From contig NZ_CP118486.1 in NCBI RefSeq assembly GCF_051124815.1, forward strand, positions 620,001-684,000: a stretch of 64,000 bases of DNA, read 5' to 3'. Under the pieces are notes generated by a model. It was not told the DNA's origin and did not search any database. It saw only the letters and a list, made by a program, of their open reading frames with translations. Position 1 is the stretch's first letter; each line of letters starts with the position of its first letter. Below are positions 1 through 7,600 of this stretch, piece by piece. This DNA is from Azospirillum sp051124815 (GTDB lineage Bacteria; Pseudomonadota; Alphaproteobacteria; Azospirillales; Azospirillaceae). Made by a program: the position numbers and the translations under genes.

Positions 1-73
1 GGAAGCCCGCCACCAGACCCGCACCGATGCCCTGCGACGCGCCGGTGATCAGCGCAACCTTCTGCGTGCTCAT
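1..73 (-). CDS. SDR family NAD(P)-dependent oxidoreductase, N-terminal fragment cut by the window edge
   Basis: Reading the minus strand from the ATG at 73 gives MSTQKVALITGASQGIGAGL, a classical short-chain dehydrogenase N-terminus: a first beta strand followed by the TGxxxGIG glycine-rich loop that binds NAD(P). Only 24 codons are present, so substrate and class cannot be read. It is divergent from the LysR-type regulator that begins at 314, a common arrangement in which the regulator controls its neighbour. The 240-bp gap between them would hold both promoters; I found no clear operator there. Confidence 0.8.
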   Translation of the reverse strand, partial: MSTQKVALITGASQGIGAGLVAGF

Positions 74-313
74 GATGGATCCTTTGGGTTCGAACAAGGG
101 GCGTGTGTGGATGACCCGCCACCCGCGGGTCGTTTTCCGCCCCTTGGCGTGGATTGAAACGATGAGAAATTCTGTTGTGAGTCGGGAACCGGAAGGCCGT
201 CGAAACTTGCGACCGCGTTGTCTTTCCGTCCCGCTTTCGCATTGAAAAATGCCGCAGGGCGCGTAGAACGGCAAACGAGCTTTCCTCATCGAATCGACAA
301 GGTGGGTTTGTCG

Positions 314-1240
314 ATGTCACGACCGTTGCTGCCCCTGAGCGGGTTCCGCGCCTTCGAGGCCGCCGCCCGCCACCTCAGCTTCGCCCGGGCCGCGGAAGAA
401 TTGCGCGTCACCCCGGCGGCGATCAGCCATCAGGTGCGGACGCTGGAGGATTATCTCGGCGTGCCGCTGTTCCGACGCAGCGGCCGACGCGTGCTGCTGA
501 CGGAGGCGGGACAGATCCTGCTGCCGGATCTGCGGCGCAGCTTCGACCTGATGGAGGCCGCCATGGGGCAGGTCAAGCGGCTGGCTGCGGGCGGCATCCT
601 GACGGTCAGCATGTCGCCGTCCTTCGCGGCCAAATGGCTGATGCCGCGTATCGAGCATTTTCGGACGCGCCACCCCGACATCGACCTGCGCATCGACGCG
701 GACGTGCGGCTGGTGGATTTTTCCGCCAACGAGGTGGACATCGTCATCCGCTATGGCCCCGGCTCCTACCCCGGCCTGAAAAGCGTGCTGCTGTTCGAGG
801 AGGAGCTGTTTCCGGTGTGCAGCCCCCGGCTGCTGTCCGGCGCCGTTCCGTTGCAGAGCATGGCCGACCTGCGGCAACATACGTTGCTGCACGACGAGAC
901 GATCAATCTCGCAGGGCCGATCCCGTCATGGCGGGTCTGGCTGCAAACGGTCGGGCTGGAGCAGGCCATCGACCTCAACCGGGGACTGCGCTTCAATTCC
1001 TCGGTGACGGCGACCCAGGCGGCCGTCGATGGGCATGGAGTGCTGCTGGGGCGCAGCCTGATCGTTGCAGACGATCTCTCGGCCGGGCGGCTGGTCCGCC
1101 CCTTTGCGGAGTCCTGCCCGGCGGGGTTCGGCTATTACCTCGTGTATCCGCCCCAGGTCGCGTCGCGAGCGAACGTCCACGCCTTCGTCGACTGGATCAT
1201 TGAGGAAGCGGCCGGGGAGGGAACCGGCGGAGAGGGGTGA
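314..1240 (+). CDS. LysR-family transcriptional regulator, GcvA-like
   Basis: A 308-residue protein with a winged helix-turn-helix at about residues 8-65 (SGFRAFEAAARHLSFARAAE, then the recognition helix with TPAAISHQVRTLE) and a periplasmic-binding-like effector domain from about residue 90. The FRAFEAAARHLSF start is typical of the GcvA branch of LysR regulators. I chose the ATG at 314 because an AAGGTGG ribosome site lies about 9 bases upstream and the family motif begins a few residues in; the frame stays open to 218, but that extension has no family resemblance. It probably controls the divergent SDR gene at the window start. The ligand is unknown. Confidence 0.85.
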   Translation: MSRPLLPLSGFRAFEAAARHLSFARAAEELRVTPAAISHQVRTLEDYLGVPLFRRSGRRVLLTEAGQILLPDLRRSFDLMEAAMGQVKRLAAGGILTVSMSPSFAAKWLMPRIEHFRTRHPDIDLRIDADVRLVDFSANEVDIVIRYGPGSYPGLKSVLLFEEELFPVCSPRLLSGAVPLQSMADLRQHTLLHDETINLAGPIPSWRVWLQTVGLEQAIDLNRGLRFNSSVTATQAAVDGHGVLLGRSLIVADDLSAGRLVRPFAESCPAGFGYYLVYPPQVASRANVHAFVDWIIEEAAGEGTGGEG

Positions 1241-1369
1241 CGGGGTGCCGTCACTCCTCTTGCTCACCTGCAGGGGGCACTGCACGAAAGTGCGCGATGT
1301 TGGAACGCCGCGCGAACGTAGGTTTGGTTGCGCGTTGCCATCGCCATCGGTGCTGACGGAAACGGCGGC

Positions 1370-1462
1370 ATGTTCACTTCGCCGGCGCTGACCGCGCTGA
1401 TCAGTCTGCTGGCTATCGGCTGGCTGGTTGGCCGCGCCCTCGATGTCGATCAGCGCACCTGA
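1370..1462 (+). CDS. possible small membrane protein (30 aa), weak
   Basis: An ATG frame between the LysR and MATE genes encodes 30 residues, MFTSPALTALISLLAIGWLV and then GRALDVDQRT, which would form one transmembrane helix with a charged tail. There is no convincing ribosome site. The frame is open upstream only to a TAG at 1319. It may be a small membrane peptide, the relic of a longer gene, or chance. Nothing else in this gap looks coding. Confidence 0.2.
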   Translation: MFTSPALTALISLLAIGWLVGRALDVDQRT

Positions 1463-1595
1463 AGACATTGGCGTCACCGCGGCACCGGAGAAATCTGACG
1501 CATCGTGGCGATGCGCAGCGTAGACTCTGCCCGGTCACAGGATGACCCTCCACTCTATCCAAGGAAGTCAGTAGCCGGAGACGTCCGACGGGAGA

Positions 1596-1616
1596 GGTGG
1601 CGGACCGTCCGCCACC
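1596..1616. promoter_or_regulatory. perfect inverted repeat in the MATE leader
   Basis: GGTGGCGGA-CCG-TCCGCCACC forms a 9-bp stem with a 3-base loop, 30 bases before the MATE start codon. It could be a repressor operator or an mRNA hairpin that affects translation. It has no following T-run, so it is not a simple terminator. Confidence 0.4.
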
Positions 1617-1645
1617 CCAGGGCCGCCAAACAGGAGACCGATCCG

Positions 1646-3076
1646 ATGGTCGAAACCGCTGTAGGCCGCTTCACCACCGGTTCTCCGATGCGCCATGTGA
1701 TGGTGATGACCGCCACCGGCTCAGTCGGACTGATAGCGGTATTCGCGGTTGATCTGCTGAACCTGTTCTACATCTCACGGCTGGGCGAACGCGAATTGGC
1801 GGCGGCGGTGGGCTTCGCCGGCACCGTCCTGTTCCTGCAATCGTCGCTATGCATTGGACTGTCGATTGGCGCCGGAGCGCTGGTAGCGCGCGCGATCGGC
1901 GGCGGACGGCGCGCGGAAGCGGAGAGGCTGGCGGGCTCCAGCTTGATCCTTACCGCGCTGGTCGCCGCGTTGGTCGGCATGCTGTCCTTGCCTCTGCTAG
2001 GGCCGGCGATGGATCTGCTGGGCGCCAGGGGAGCCACCAAGGACCTTGCGGTCGGCTATCTGACCATCCTGTCACCGACCCTGCCGTTGCTCGGCCTCGG
2101 TATGGGCTGTTCGGCGATGCTGCGGGCGCAGGGCGATGCGCGCCGTGCCATGACCGTCACGCTCTATGCCGCACTGTTCACCGCGGCGTTGAACCCGATT
2201 CTGATCTTCGGCTTGCGGATGGACCTGACTGGTGCCGCTGTGACGGTCGTGCTGTCGCGCTGCCTGCTCGCCGCTGTCGGCTGGCACGGTGTGGCACGGG
2301 TGCACCGGCTGCTCGCCGCCCCGGGCTGGACCGGGCTGGTGAAGGATGCCGGGACCCTGGCCGGTATCGCCGGCCCGGCGGTCCTCACCAATCTCGCCAC
2401 CCCGGTAGCCGGCGTCTACGTCACCACCAGCATGGCCCGCTTCGGCGATGCAGCAGTCGCCGGGGCGGCCATCGTCGACCGCATGGTTCCGGTCGCATTC
2501 GGCACGATCTTCGCCCTGACCGGCGCGGTCGGCCCGATCCTGGCGCAGAATCTGGGTGCCGGCCGTTTCGACCGGGTGCGGGCGACCCTGCTGGCAAGCC
2601 TGGTGCTGATCGTCGTCTGGGTGGCGGCGGTGTGGCTTGGTCTGTTCCTTGCCCGTGACTGGGTGGTGATCGCCTTTTCCGCCGAGGGAGTGTCTGCCGA
2701 TCTGGTCCGCCTGTTCTGCACCGCTGTGGCCGGCGGGTTCCTGTTCGTCGGCTTCCTCTTCGTCGGCAACGCCGCGTTCAACAATCTGGGCTTCCCCCTG
2801 CTGGCGACCGGGTTCAACTGGGGCAGGGCAACGCTGGGAACCATGCCGTTCGTGGCGGTGGGCGGTTGGCTGGGCGGGGCGCCGGGGGTGCTGATCGGAC
2901 AGACGGCGGGATCGGTGCTGTTCGGTATCGCGGCGGTCTGGGTGGCGTTTCGGGTGACTGCACAGCTCGGCCGGACCAGAGGCGGACTGGCTCCGGAGGC
3001 CATGGTGGTGCCGGCCGACGTTCCGCTATCCGACAAGGCGGCGGCCGCGCTGACCGTGCAGATCAACCGGCCGTGA
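1646..3076 (+). CDS. MATE-family multidrug/toxin efflux transporter
   Basis: A 476-residue protein of about twelve hydrophobic segments arranged as two homologous six-helix halves, the MATE layout, with the usual family length. The N-terminal half carries the GLSIGAGALVARAIGGGRR loop and the second half the parallel GPILAQNLGAGRFDRVR loop, a repeat characteristic of MATE proteins. They export cationic drugs or metabolites in exchange for Na+ or H+ at the inner membrane. The ATG at 1646 is preferred because CAGGAGACC lies 7-15 bases before it; longer in-frame starts back to 1505 lack a ribosome site. A 21-bp inverted repeat lies in its leader. Substrate unknown. Confidence 0.88.
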   Translation: MVETAVGRFTTGSPMRHVMVMTATGSVGLIAVFAVDLLNLFYISRLGERELAAAVGFAGTVLFLQSSLCIGLSIGAGALVARAIGGGRRAEAERLAGSSLILTALVAALVGMLSLPLLGPAMDLLGARGATKDLAVGYLTILSPTLPLLGLGMGCSAMLRAQGDARRAMTVTLYAALFTAALNPILIFGLRMDLTGAAVTVVLSRCLLAAVGWHGVARVHRLLAAPGWTGLVKDAGTLAGIAGPAVLTNLATPVAGVYVTTSMARFGDAAVAGAAIVDRMVPVAFGTIFALTGAVGPILAQNLGAGRFDRVRATLLASLVLIVVWVAAVWLGLFLARDWVVIAFSAEGVSADLVRLFCTAVAGGFLFVGFLFVGNAAFNNLGFPLLATGFNWGRATLGTMPFVAVGGWLGGAPGVLIGQTAGSVLFGIAAVWVAFRVTAQLGRTRGGLAPEAMVVPADVPLSDKAAAALTVQINRP

Positions 3077-3314
3077 GGCGGCGCCGGGGGACCACCACGG
3101 CCTCCTGCACCGAAAGCCAAGCGGAGTTCCGCCTGCGCCGGCCACGCCTCTGAGGGCTGCCGATGCGCCTGATCGCGGCGGATTCAGGCGCCTTGGCAAA
3201 ATGCAGAGTCACAATCGCAAACGCTGCGAAGCATGACTTCCCGTCATGCGGGTACAAAAACACGCACAGAATTCACACTGAAGCACTGTGCGTCCTAAAT
3301 TTTCACTGAACCAA

Positions 3315-3434
3315 TTTATGATTCCAAAACAGTCTTCAGAGACCATTTTATGGTTCCGGCGGTGCACGTTATGGCTCCAGATTTGGCCGATTTCCCAATG
3401 AAGTCAAAGAGCACAAATTGCACTTTATGGTTCC
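3315..3434. repeat. four short direct repeats (TTTATGGTTCC type), possible IS21-family end remnant
   Basis: TTTATGATTCC at 3315, TTTATGGTTCC at 3347, GTTATGGCTCC at 3368 and TTTATGGTTCC at 3424 are near-identical 11-mers in the same orientation, in an unusually AT-rich patch of an otherwise GC-rich region. IS21-family elements carry several short terminal repeats at each end, so this may be a residual end. No istA or istB gene is present. The last copy overlaps the 3' end of the hemerythrin gene. The rest of the 3077-3424 gap shows no gene. Confidence 0.35.
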
Positions 3435-3883
3435 TTCCAGACCGCGCTCGCCAGCCCGGCGCGGTCGATCAGATCGTACAGCTCGCGGTCCTCGCGGCCG
3501 ATACGGTGTTTCAGCGCGGCAACCACCTCCCGCGTCTCGCGGATGAAGGCGGCCGGGTCCTTGGCGACGGCCACCGGGCCGGGCCAGCGCGTGCGGTACT
3601 GGTCGAACCGCCCCCGCAGATCGCCCATTTCTGTCTGGAACCGCGCCGCAGTGCCACGCAACGTAGCGTCCGGATGGGCCAGCAGCCGGGGATAAAGCGC
3701 GCTGTCCTCCAGCGACAGATGGACGGCGAAGGTGCCGAACAGCTCCCGCACCGTGGCGATCAGCGCCGCCGGGTCGGCCTCCACGGTGCGCGAGGCAAGC
3801 AGCGCCTCGATGCGTCCGACCAGTTGGCCGACATTGGCATGGTGGTCGCGGTAGAGCGCGGTGCTGACGGTGACTTTGGACAT
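3425..3883 (-). CDS. hemerythrin HHE-domain cation-binding protein
   Basis: A 152-residue, mostly helical protein with the histidine and carboxylate pattern of the HHE di-iron fold: RDHHANV near residue 12, HLSLEDSALYPRL near 55-67, and HRIGREDRELYDLI near the C-terminus. Such proteins bind O2 or NO or repair nitrosylated iron-sulfur centres. The start at 3883 follows a GGAGA ribosome site in the complement; a longer frame to 3973 would cover the promoter box. A TTG-N8-CAA site is centred 84 bp upstream, matching the boxes of the neighbouring NO-response genes, so control by the Crp/Fnr protein at 6741-7457 is likely. Confidence 0.85.
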   Translation of the reverse strand: MSKVTVSTALYRDHHANVGQLVGRIEALLASRTVEADPAALIATVRELFGTFAVHLSLEDSALYPRLLAHPDATLRGTAARFQTEMGDLRGRFDQYRTRWPGPVAVAKDPAAFIRETREVVAALKHRIGREDRELYDLIDRAGLASAVWKEP

Positions 3884-3959
3884 GATGCTGTCTCCAACCT
3901 GTGCCGCCCTTGATTGGGCCGCGTTGAAGCCAGCATGCCGGCCGACGGCTGCGGCATCG

Positions 3960-3973
3960 TTGCGCCACCGCAA
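3960..3973. promoter_or_regulatory. TTG-N8-CAA box (NnrR/Dnr type) upstream of hemerythrin
   Basis: TTGCGCCACCGCAA has the half-site spacing bound by Fnr/NnrR/Dnr regulators. Its centre is 83-84 bp before the hemerythrin start codon, consistent with activation from about -41.5 with a leader of about 40 bases. Confidence 0.5.
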
Positions 3974-3995
3974 ACAACTCCTATTCGCGCTTCCG

Positions 3996-4424
3996 TCAGT
4001 AATTGGCCCACAGCCCCGGCGTCACGAGTTCCACGAGATGACCGTCCGGATCACGGAAGTAAACGCTGCGTGCCCCCTTGCGCCAGGACACGGTGCTTTC
4101 GACCGCGATGCCATGGTCCGCGAGTTTCGCCAGCCAGCCGTCCAGTTGGTCGGCTGAAATGGCAAAGGCATAATGGAGCTTTCCACTCCCGCCATGGGGA
4201 GGGATCGTCCCGCCGGGCGTCTCGATGGGTTGGTCGCTCGGGCCCTTCTGAAACAACAGCAAGACGCTGTTCGGCCCAACGGGATAAGCGGCAAGCCTGT
4301 CGCTCAGAAACATCGCCTGCAGGCCCATGACGTCTTCATAGAAGGCGCGGGCCTTCGCGAGGTCATCCACATAAAGGCCCGTCTCAAGCACACCGTTTAG
4401 AACTGGCGCAGTATCCACAGTCAA
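3996..4424 (-). CDS. VOC-family (glyoxalase/bleomycin-resistance fold) protein
   Basis: A 142-residue vicinal-oxygen-chelate protein. It shows the opening beta strand with the family signature (LETGLYVDDLAKARAFYEDV near residues 13-32) and the closing strand with RSVYFRDPDGHLVELVTPG near the C-terminus. VOC proteins are metal enzymes or binding proteins of very varied substrate; the glutamate of HLVELV fits a metal ligand. It lies between the hemerythrin gene and an SDR gene, and I saw no TTG-N8-CAA box before it, so membership of the NO regulon is not supported. Confidence 0.82.
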   Translation of the reverse strand: MTVDTAPVLNGVLETGLYVDDLAKARAFYEDVMGLQAMFLSDRLAAYPVGPNSVLLLFQKGPSDQPIETPGGTIPPHGGSGKLHYAFAISADQLDGWLAKLADHGIAVESTVSWRKGARSVYFRDPDGHLVELVTPGLWANY

Positions 4425-4628
4425 AATCCCTCATTTTTTAAGCAAATTCCTTATCGAGTGAAAAATTTTACTGCGGTGGCGTCGGCCGCTCAAGGAATGA
4501 TCCGAACCAGGCCCGAATGTGGGCCCACTCACAGCACCGGGGCGGAAAGGCGCCCAGGATCGCTCCAACGCCGCGAACCACCCCCGGTCGGATGGACGGC
4601 GCCGAACCTCGCCGGACGGAGCGATCCC

Positions 4629-4781
4629 ATGACCATCCTCTGCATCACCGCCGCCACGTCGATCCTGAGCCTGGGCCTGCTGGTCGGGTGCGATCTCTGC
4701 TTCAATCTGACGTCGGACATCGCCGGGGCCAGGACAGCCCCATTCCCCCGCCGTCGGTCCGGCGAGGACATCATGGGATAG
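4629..4781 (+). CDS. possible small protein (50 aa), weak
   Basis: An ATG frame encodes a hydrophobic N-terminus (MTILCITAATSILSLGLLVG) followed by CDLC and a basic tail. It could be a small membrane or lipoprotein-like peptide in the gap between the divergent VOC gene and the SDR gene end. A GGAGCG sequence lies 8-13 bases upstream. No family is recognised and the frame may be fortuitous. Confidence 0.25.
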   Translation: MTILCITAATSILSLGLLVGCDLCFNLTSDIAGARTAPFPRRRSGEDIMG

Positions 4782-4826
4782 GGTCCGCCGTAGCAATCAA
4801 TTCGCCGCCGGCAGACCGGCCCAGCT

Positions 4827-5750
4827 TTACGGCTGGCCGCTGCCGCCCGCCGCGCCATAGACATGGCCGGTGGTGAAGCTGCCCTCCTCCGCGGCAAGCT
4901 GGACATAGATGCCGGCAAGCTCCGCCGGCTGACCCGGACGGCCGAACGGGGTCTGGCCGCCGAACTGCTTCAGCTTCTCCTGGCTGGCGCCGCCGCTGAC
5001 CTGCAGGGGAGTCCAGATCGGGCCGGGAGCCACGCCGTTGACGCGGATGCCCTTGTCGGCCAGCTGCTTGGCCAGCGACTTCACATAGTTCATCGTCGCC
5101 GCCTTGGTCTGGGCATAGGCGTACAAATCCGGCGTCGGGTCGTAGGCCTGTTCCGACGTGGTGCCGATGATGACCGATCCCGGCTTCAGGTGGGGCAGGG
5201 CGGCCTTGATGATCCAGAAGGGCGCGTAGATGTTGGTCTTCATCGTCGCGTCGAATTCCTCGCTGCTGACGTCGAGGATCGACGGGAAGGCCTGCTGCCG
5301 CGCCGCGTTGCAGACGAGGATGTCCAGCCCGCCCAGCCCCGCGACCGCATCGGCCACCAGCTTTTGGCAGAAGCCCTCGTCGCGCAGGTCGCCGGGAATC
5401 GCCACCGCCTTGCGGCCGGCCTTCTCGATCAGCGCGACGACCTCCCGGGCGTCCGGCTCCTCGGTCGGGAAATAGTTGATGGCGACGTCGGCGCCCTCGC
5501 GGGCATAGGCGATGGCGGCGGCCCGGCCCATGCCGGAATCGCCGCCGGTGATCAGCGCCTTGCGCCCGGCCAGCCGGCCGGAGCCCTTGTAGCTGGTCTC
5601 GCCATGGTCGGGCGGCGGGTCCATGTCGCGGGCCAGCCCCGGCCAGGGCTGCGATTGCCCCTTGAAAGGCGGGCGCGGGTATTTGCTGCGGGGGTCCTGC
5701 GGCGTGACGGTGTCGTCCTTGCGGTCCATGCCTGTCTCCTGATCCGGCAC
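4827..5750 (-). CDS. SDR family oxidoreductase of the YhdF/YghA (extended N-terminus) type
   Basis: A 307-residue short-chain dehydrogenase with an approximately 55-residue polar N-terminal extension rich in proline (SKYPRPPFKGQSQPWPG) seen in general-stress SDRs of the YhdF/YghA group. The cofactor loop is TGGDSGMGRA, the beta-4 motif is CNAA, and the active site has GTTSEQAY followed by YAQTK (YxxxK). The usual catalytic serine is probably within GTTSEQ. Substrate is unknown; relatives reduce sugars or aldehydes and are stress-induced. It is monocistronic, with its end close to the small frame at 4629-4781. Confidence 0.87.
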   Translation of the reverse strand: MPDQETGMDRKDDTVTPQDPRSKYPRPPFKGQSQPWPGLARDMDPPPDHGETSYKGSGRLAGRKALITGGDSGMGRAAAIAYAREGADVAINYFPTEEPDAREVVALIEKAGRKAVAIPGDLRDEGFCQKLVADAVAGLGGLDILVCNAARQQAFPSILDVSSEEFDATMKTNIYAPFWIIKAALPHLKPGSVIIGTTSEQAYDPTPDLYAYAQTKAATMNYVKSLAKQLADKGIRVNGVAPGPIWTPLQVSGGASQEKLKQFGGQTPFGRPGQPAELAGIYVQLAAEEGSFTTGHVYGAAGGSGQP

Positions 5751-5838
5751 TTTCGTGTGCGATGCGGCGATGCCTCACACACAGAACCGGTCGGGACAGG
5801 AATGGTTGCCGCAACCCTGACCGTCGCCAAAGGGGTCC

Positions 5839-6351
5839 TCAGCCGCACATGCCCCCGCAGCAGGAGCCGTTGCGCCGGGCCAGCAGCCGCTCATACGCGA
5901 TGCCGACCACGCCGGCCGGCGGGATCACCCCCTGCAGCAGCGCCAGCACATCGGCCTCCGGCGTGCCCGGCGGAACGTCCGTCACCTCGCAGACCGAGGC
6001 GCCGCTGCCGTCCGGCCCCAGCCGGGCATCCGCCGCCGCGACCGCCACGTCGCCGTTGCGGTCGATGCGCACGCGCAGGCTGGTCGCCGCCGCCCCCTCG
6101 GGCCGGGCGATGCGGACCTGCCAGACCTCGGGCCCCTGCTGCAGATACTCCCAGGAGAAGCCGGCGCCGAACAGGCTCAGCAGCTGGTGGTGCAGCGGAC
6201 GCGGGTCATGGTCGTTGACCAGCGAGAAGCCGGCGCCGGGCGTCAGATCCTGCACCGACTGGAAGATCAGCTGGTGGCGCTGATAGGGCGGAATGGCGCG
6301 GAGATCGAGAACCGGTTCGGCCTGGGCGCTGGGAGAGGTGATGGTCGGCAT
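5839..6351 (-). CDS. DUF2249 domain protein with a C-terminal cysteine cluster
   Basis: A 170-residue protein. Residues about 15-80 match the DUF2249 pattern (LDLRAIPPYQRH, then FSLVNDHDPRPL, HQLLSLFGAGFSWEYLQQGP). These small domains are related to TusA/SirA-like folds and are repeatedly found beside NO-response genes. The final residues, SCCGGMCG, carry three cysteines and may bind metal. The start at 6351 is the ATG closest to the domain; an extension to 6513 would cross the regulatory box. A TTG-N8-CAA site is centred 81 bp upstream. The gene follows the DUF1858 gene on the same strand. Confidence 0.82.
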   Translation of the reverse strand: MPTITSPSAQAEPVLDLRAIPPYQRHQLIFQSVQDLTPGAGFSLVNDHDPRPLHHQLLSLFGAGFSWEYLQQGPEVWQVRIARPEGAAATSLRVRIDRNGDVAVAAADARLGPDGSGASVCEVTDVPPGTPEADVLALLQGVIPPAGVVGIAYERLLARRNGSCCGGMCG

Positions 6352-6425
6352 CGTCGTCCGTCTGGTCGGTGGGGAAGCGGCAGGATCGCCATGCCCCCCT
6401 GTACCCCGGATCGCCGCCCCCTTCT

Positions 6426-6439
6426 TTGCTCCAGCACAA
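6426..6439. promoter_or_regulatory. TTG-N8-CAA box upstream of the DUF2249 gene
   Basis: TTGCTCCAGCACAA, extended to TTTG-N8-CAAA, lies between the DUF1858 stop and the DUF2249 start, centred 81 bp before the start. Its presence implies that DUF2249 has its own promoter rather than relying only on read-through. Confidence 0.55.
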
Positions 6440-6460
6440 ACGCCGGAGAGGGTAGGGCCT

Positions 6461-6652
6461 TCAACCATTGGCAGCGGCAAGATCGCGGAGAAAGGCGTCA
6501 AGCTCCAGCCCATAGGCCTCGGCCGCCTCGCGCACGGTCATGAAGGGCGCCATGGCGCAGCCGGGACAGGCGAGGCCATGGCGAAGCAGAACCGGCACCA
6601 CCGCCGGCCGGCCGCTCATCAACTCGGCCATCGTCAGATCGGCAAGCGTCAT
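6461..6652 (-). CDS. DUF1858 domain protein (ScdA/RIC N-terminal-like)
   Basis: A 63-residue protein matching DUF1858: TMAELMSGRPAVVPVLLRHG, then the LACPGC motif with a CxxC and a further AAEAYGLELDAFL helix. The domain also forms the N-terminus of ScdA/YtfE-type iron-sulfur repair proteins; here it stands alone. The ATG at 6652 has GGAG at good spacing; a GTG at 6697 would add 15 residues but has no ribosome site. A TTG-N8-CAA box is centred 70 bp upstream. Confidence 0.8.
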   Translation of the reverse strand: MTLADLTMAELMSGRPAVVPVLLRHGLACPGCAMAPFMTVREAAEAYGLELDAFLRDLAAANG

Positions 6653-6714
6653 TTCCGTATGCTCCGGCACAGGAGGACAGGCGGCCACCTTATCCACCCC
6701 GCCGCCGACACTCT

Positions 6715-6728
6715 TTGCGCAACCGCAA
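6715..6728. promoter_or_regulatory. TTG-N8-CAA box upstream of the DUF1858 gene
   Basis: TTGCGCAACCGCAA lies between the stop-side of the DUF1858 promoter region and the Crp/Fnr stop codon, 70 bp before the DUF1858 ATG. Its eight central bases differ from the other boxes, as expected for this regulator class. Confidence 0.5.
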
Positions 6729-6740
6729 GCCGGCAGGCGG

Positions 6741-7457
6741 TCACGCCCGCTTCGGCACCTGCGGCAGATCCTCGGCGATGGCGACCAGGGCGTGGGGTTT
6801 GCGGATCACCACCTGCTGCCGGCCGCTCTCGACGATGCCCTGGCTTTCCCAGGCCGACAGGGTGCGGCTGACGGTGTGCAGCGTCGTCCCCGTCATCTCC
6901 GCCACATCCTGCCTGGACAGCGGAAAGTCGATCTCCACCCCCGCCTCCACCCGCCGCCCGGCGTGGCGCACCAGCCGCAGCAGGGCATGGGCGATGCGGC
7001 GCTCCACCCGCTCGGTCGCCACCTCGCGCAGGCGGTTCTGCAGCTCGCGCAGCCGGCCACCGATGATCGACAGCGCGTTGCGGGCGATGGCGGGATGGCG
7101 GTCCATCAGCTCGGTCATCGTCGCCGCCGGCCAGGACAGCTCGACGCAGTCGGCCACCGCCACCGCATCGGCCGGATAAAGCCCGTCGGTGAAGATCGCC
7201 AGCGTTCCGAACATCTCGCCGGGGCCGATGAAGCGCATCACCACCTGCTGCCCGTCGGGACCGGTCTGCACGATCTTCACCCGCCCGTCGATCAGCGCAT
7301 GGCCCGCCGCCGCCGGCTCCCCCTGGGTGAAGACGGATGTGCCGCGGGGATGCAGCCGGGGCCGCGCCAGCGCCACCGCGTCGGCCAGCGCACCGGCATC
7401 CAGGCCGGCGAACAGCGGCATGCCGCGCAGAACGGCGGGATCGGGGGGCGGGGGCAT
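6741..7457 (-). CDS. Crp/Fnr-family regulator, NnrR/Dnr-like nitric-oxide response type
   Basis: A 238-residue protein with an N-terminal cyclic-nucleotide-type beta-roll (residues about 15-125), a long dimerisation helix (about 130-155) and a C-terminal winged helix. The recognition helix reads TTLHTVSRTLSAWE: the HxxSR core resembles the ExxSR/HxxSR of regulators that bind TTG-N8-CAA. The N-terminal cysteine cluster of O2-sensing Fnr is absent, which fits NO-sensing Dnr/NnrR or a non-Fe-S type. Four matching DNA boxes lie within 3.6 kb. The ATG at 7457 is chosen because the longer frame to 7580 would overlap the box at 7522. Confidence 0.85.
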   Translation of the reverse strand: MPPPPDPAVLRGMPLFAGLDAGALADAVALARPRLHPRGTSVFTQGEPAAAGHALIDGRVKIVQTGPDGQQVVMRFIGPGEMFGTLAIFTDGLYPADAVAVADCVELSWPAATMTELMDRHPAIARNALSIIGGRLRELQNRLREVATERVERRIAHALLRLVRHAGRRVEAGVEIDFPLSRQDVAEMTGTTLHTVSRTLSAWESQGIVESGRQQVVIRKPHALVAIAEDLPQVPKRA

Positions 7458-7521
7458 GGCGGTCGTCCTGGCTCGCTGGGCGTAATCGGGGGGCGTGATC
7501 CTTATCCATTCGTGCACGACT

Positions 7522-7535
7522 TTGTTGCCGCTCAA
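7522..7535. promoter_or_regulatory. TTG-N8-CAA box in the Crp/Fnr - nnrS divergent promoter
   Basis: CTTTG-TTGCCGCT-CAAAG (7520-7537) has perfect 5-bp arms and is centred about 72 bp from both the nnrS start (7601) and the Crp/Fnr start (7457). One site could therefore activate nnrS and autoregulate the regulator. Confidence 0.6.
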
Positions 7536-7600
7536 AGCGCGAAATCCCGCCGGCCGCCAGTATAGGCCCCGCCACGCCACCGTCCTGAAGGCCGCCGACC

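Noticed and set aside
1500..1645. Possible cobalamin or other riboswitch before the MATE gene (CCGGAGACG and CAGGAGACC resemble riboswitch ends)
   Set aside because: The conserved core segments of the cobalamin element and other known classes were not found; only a simple inverted repeat is supported.
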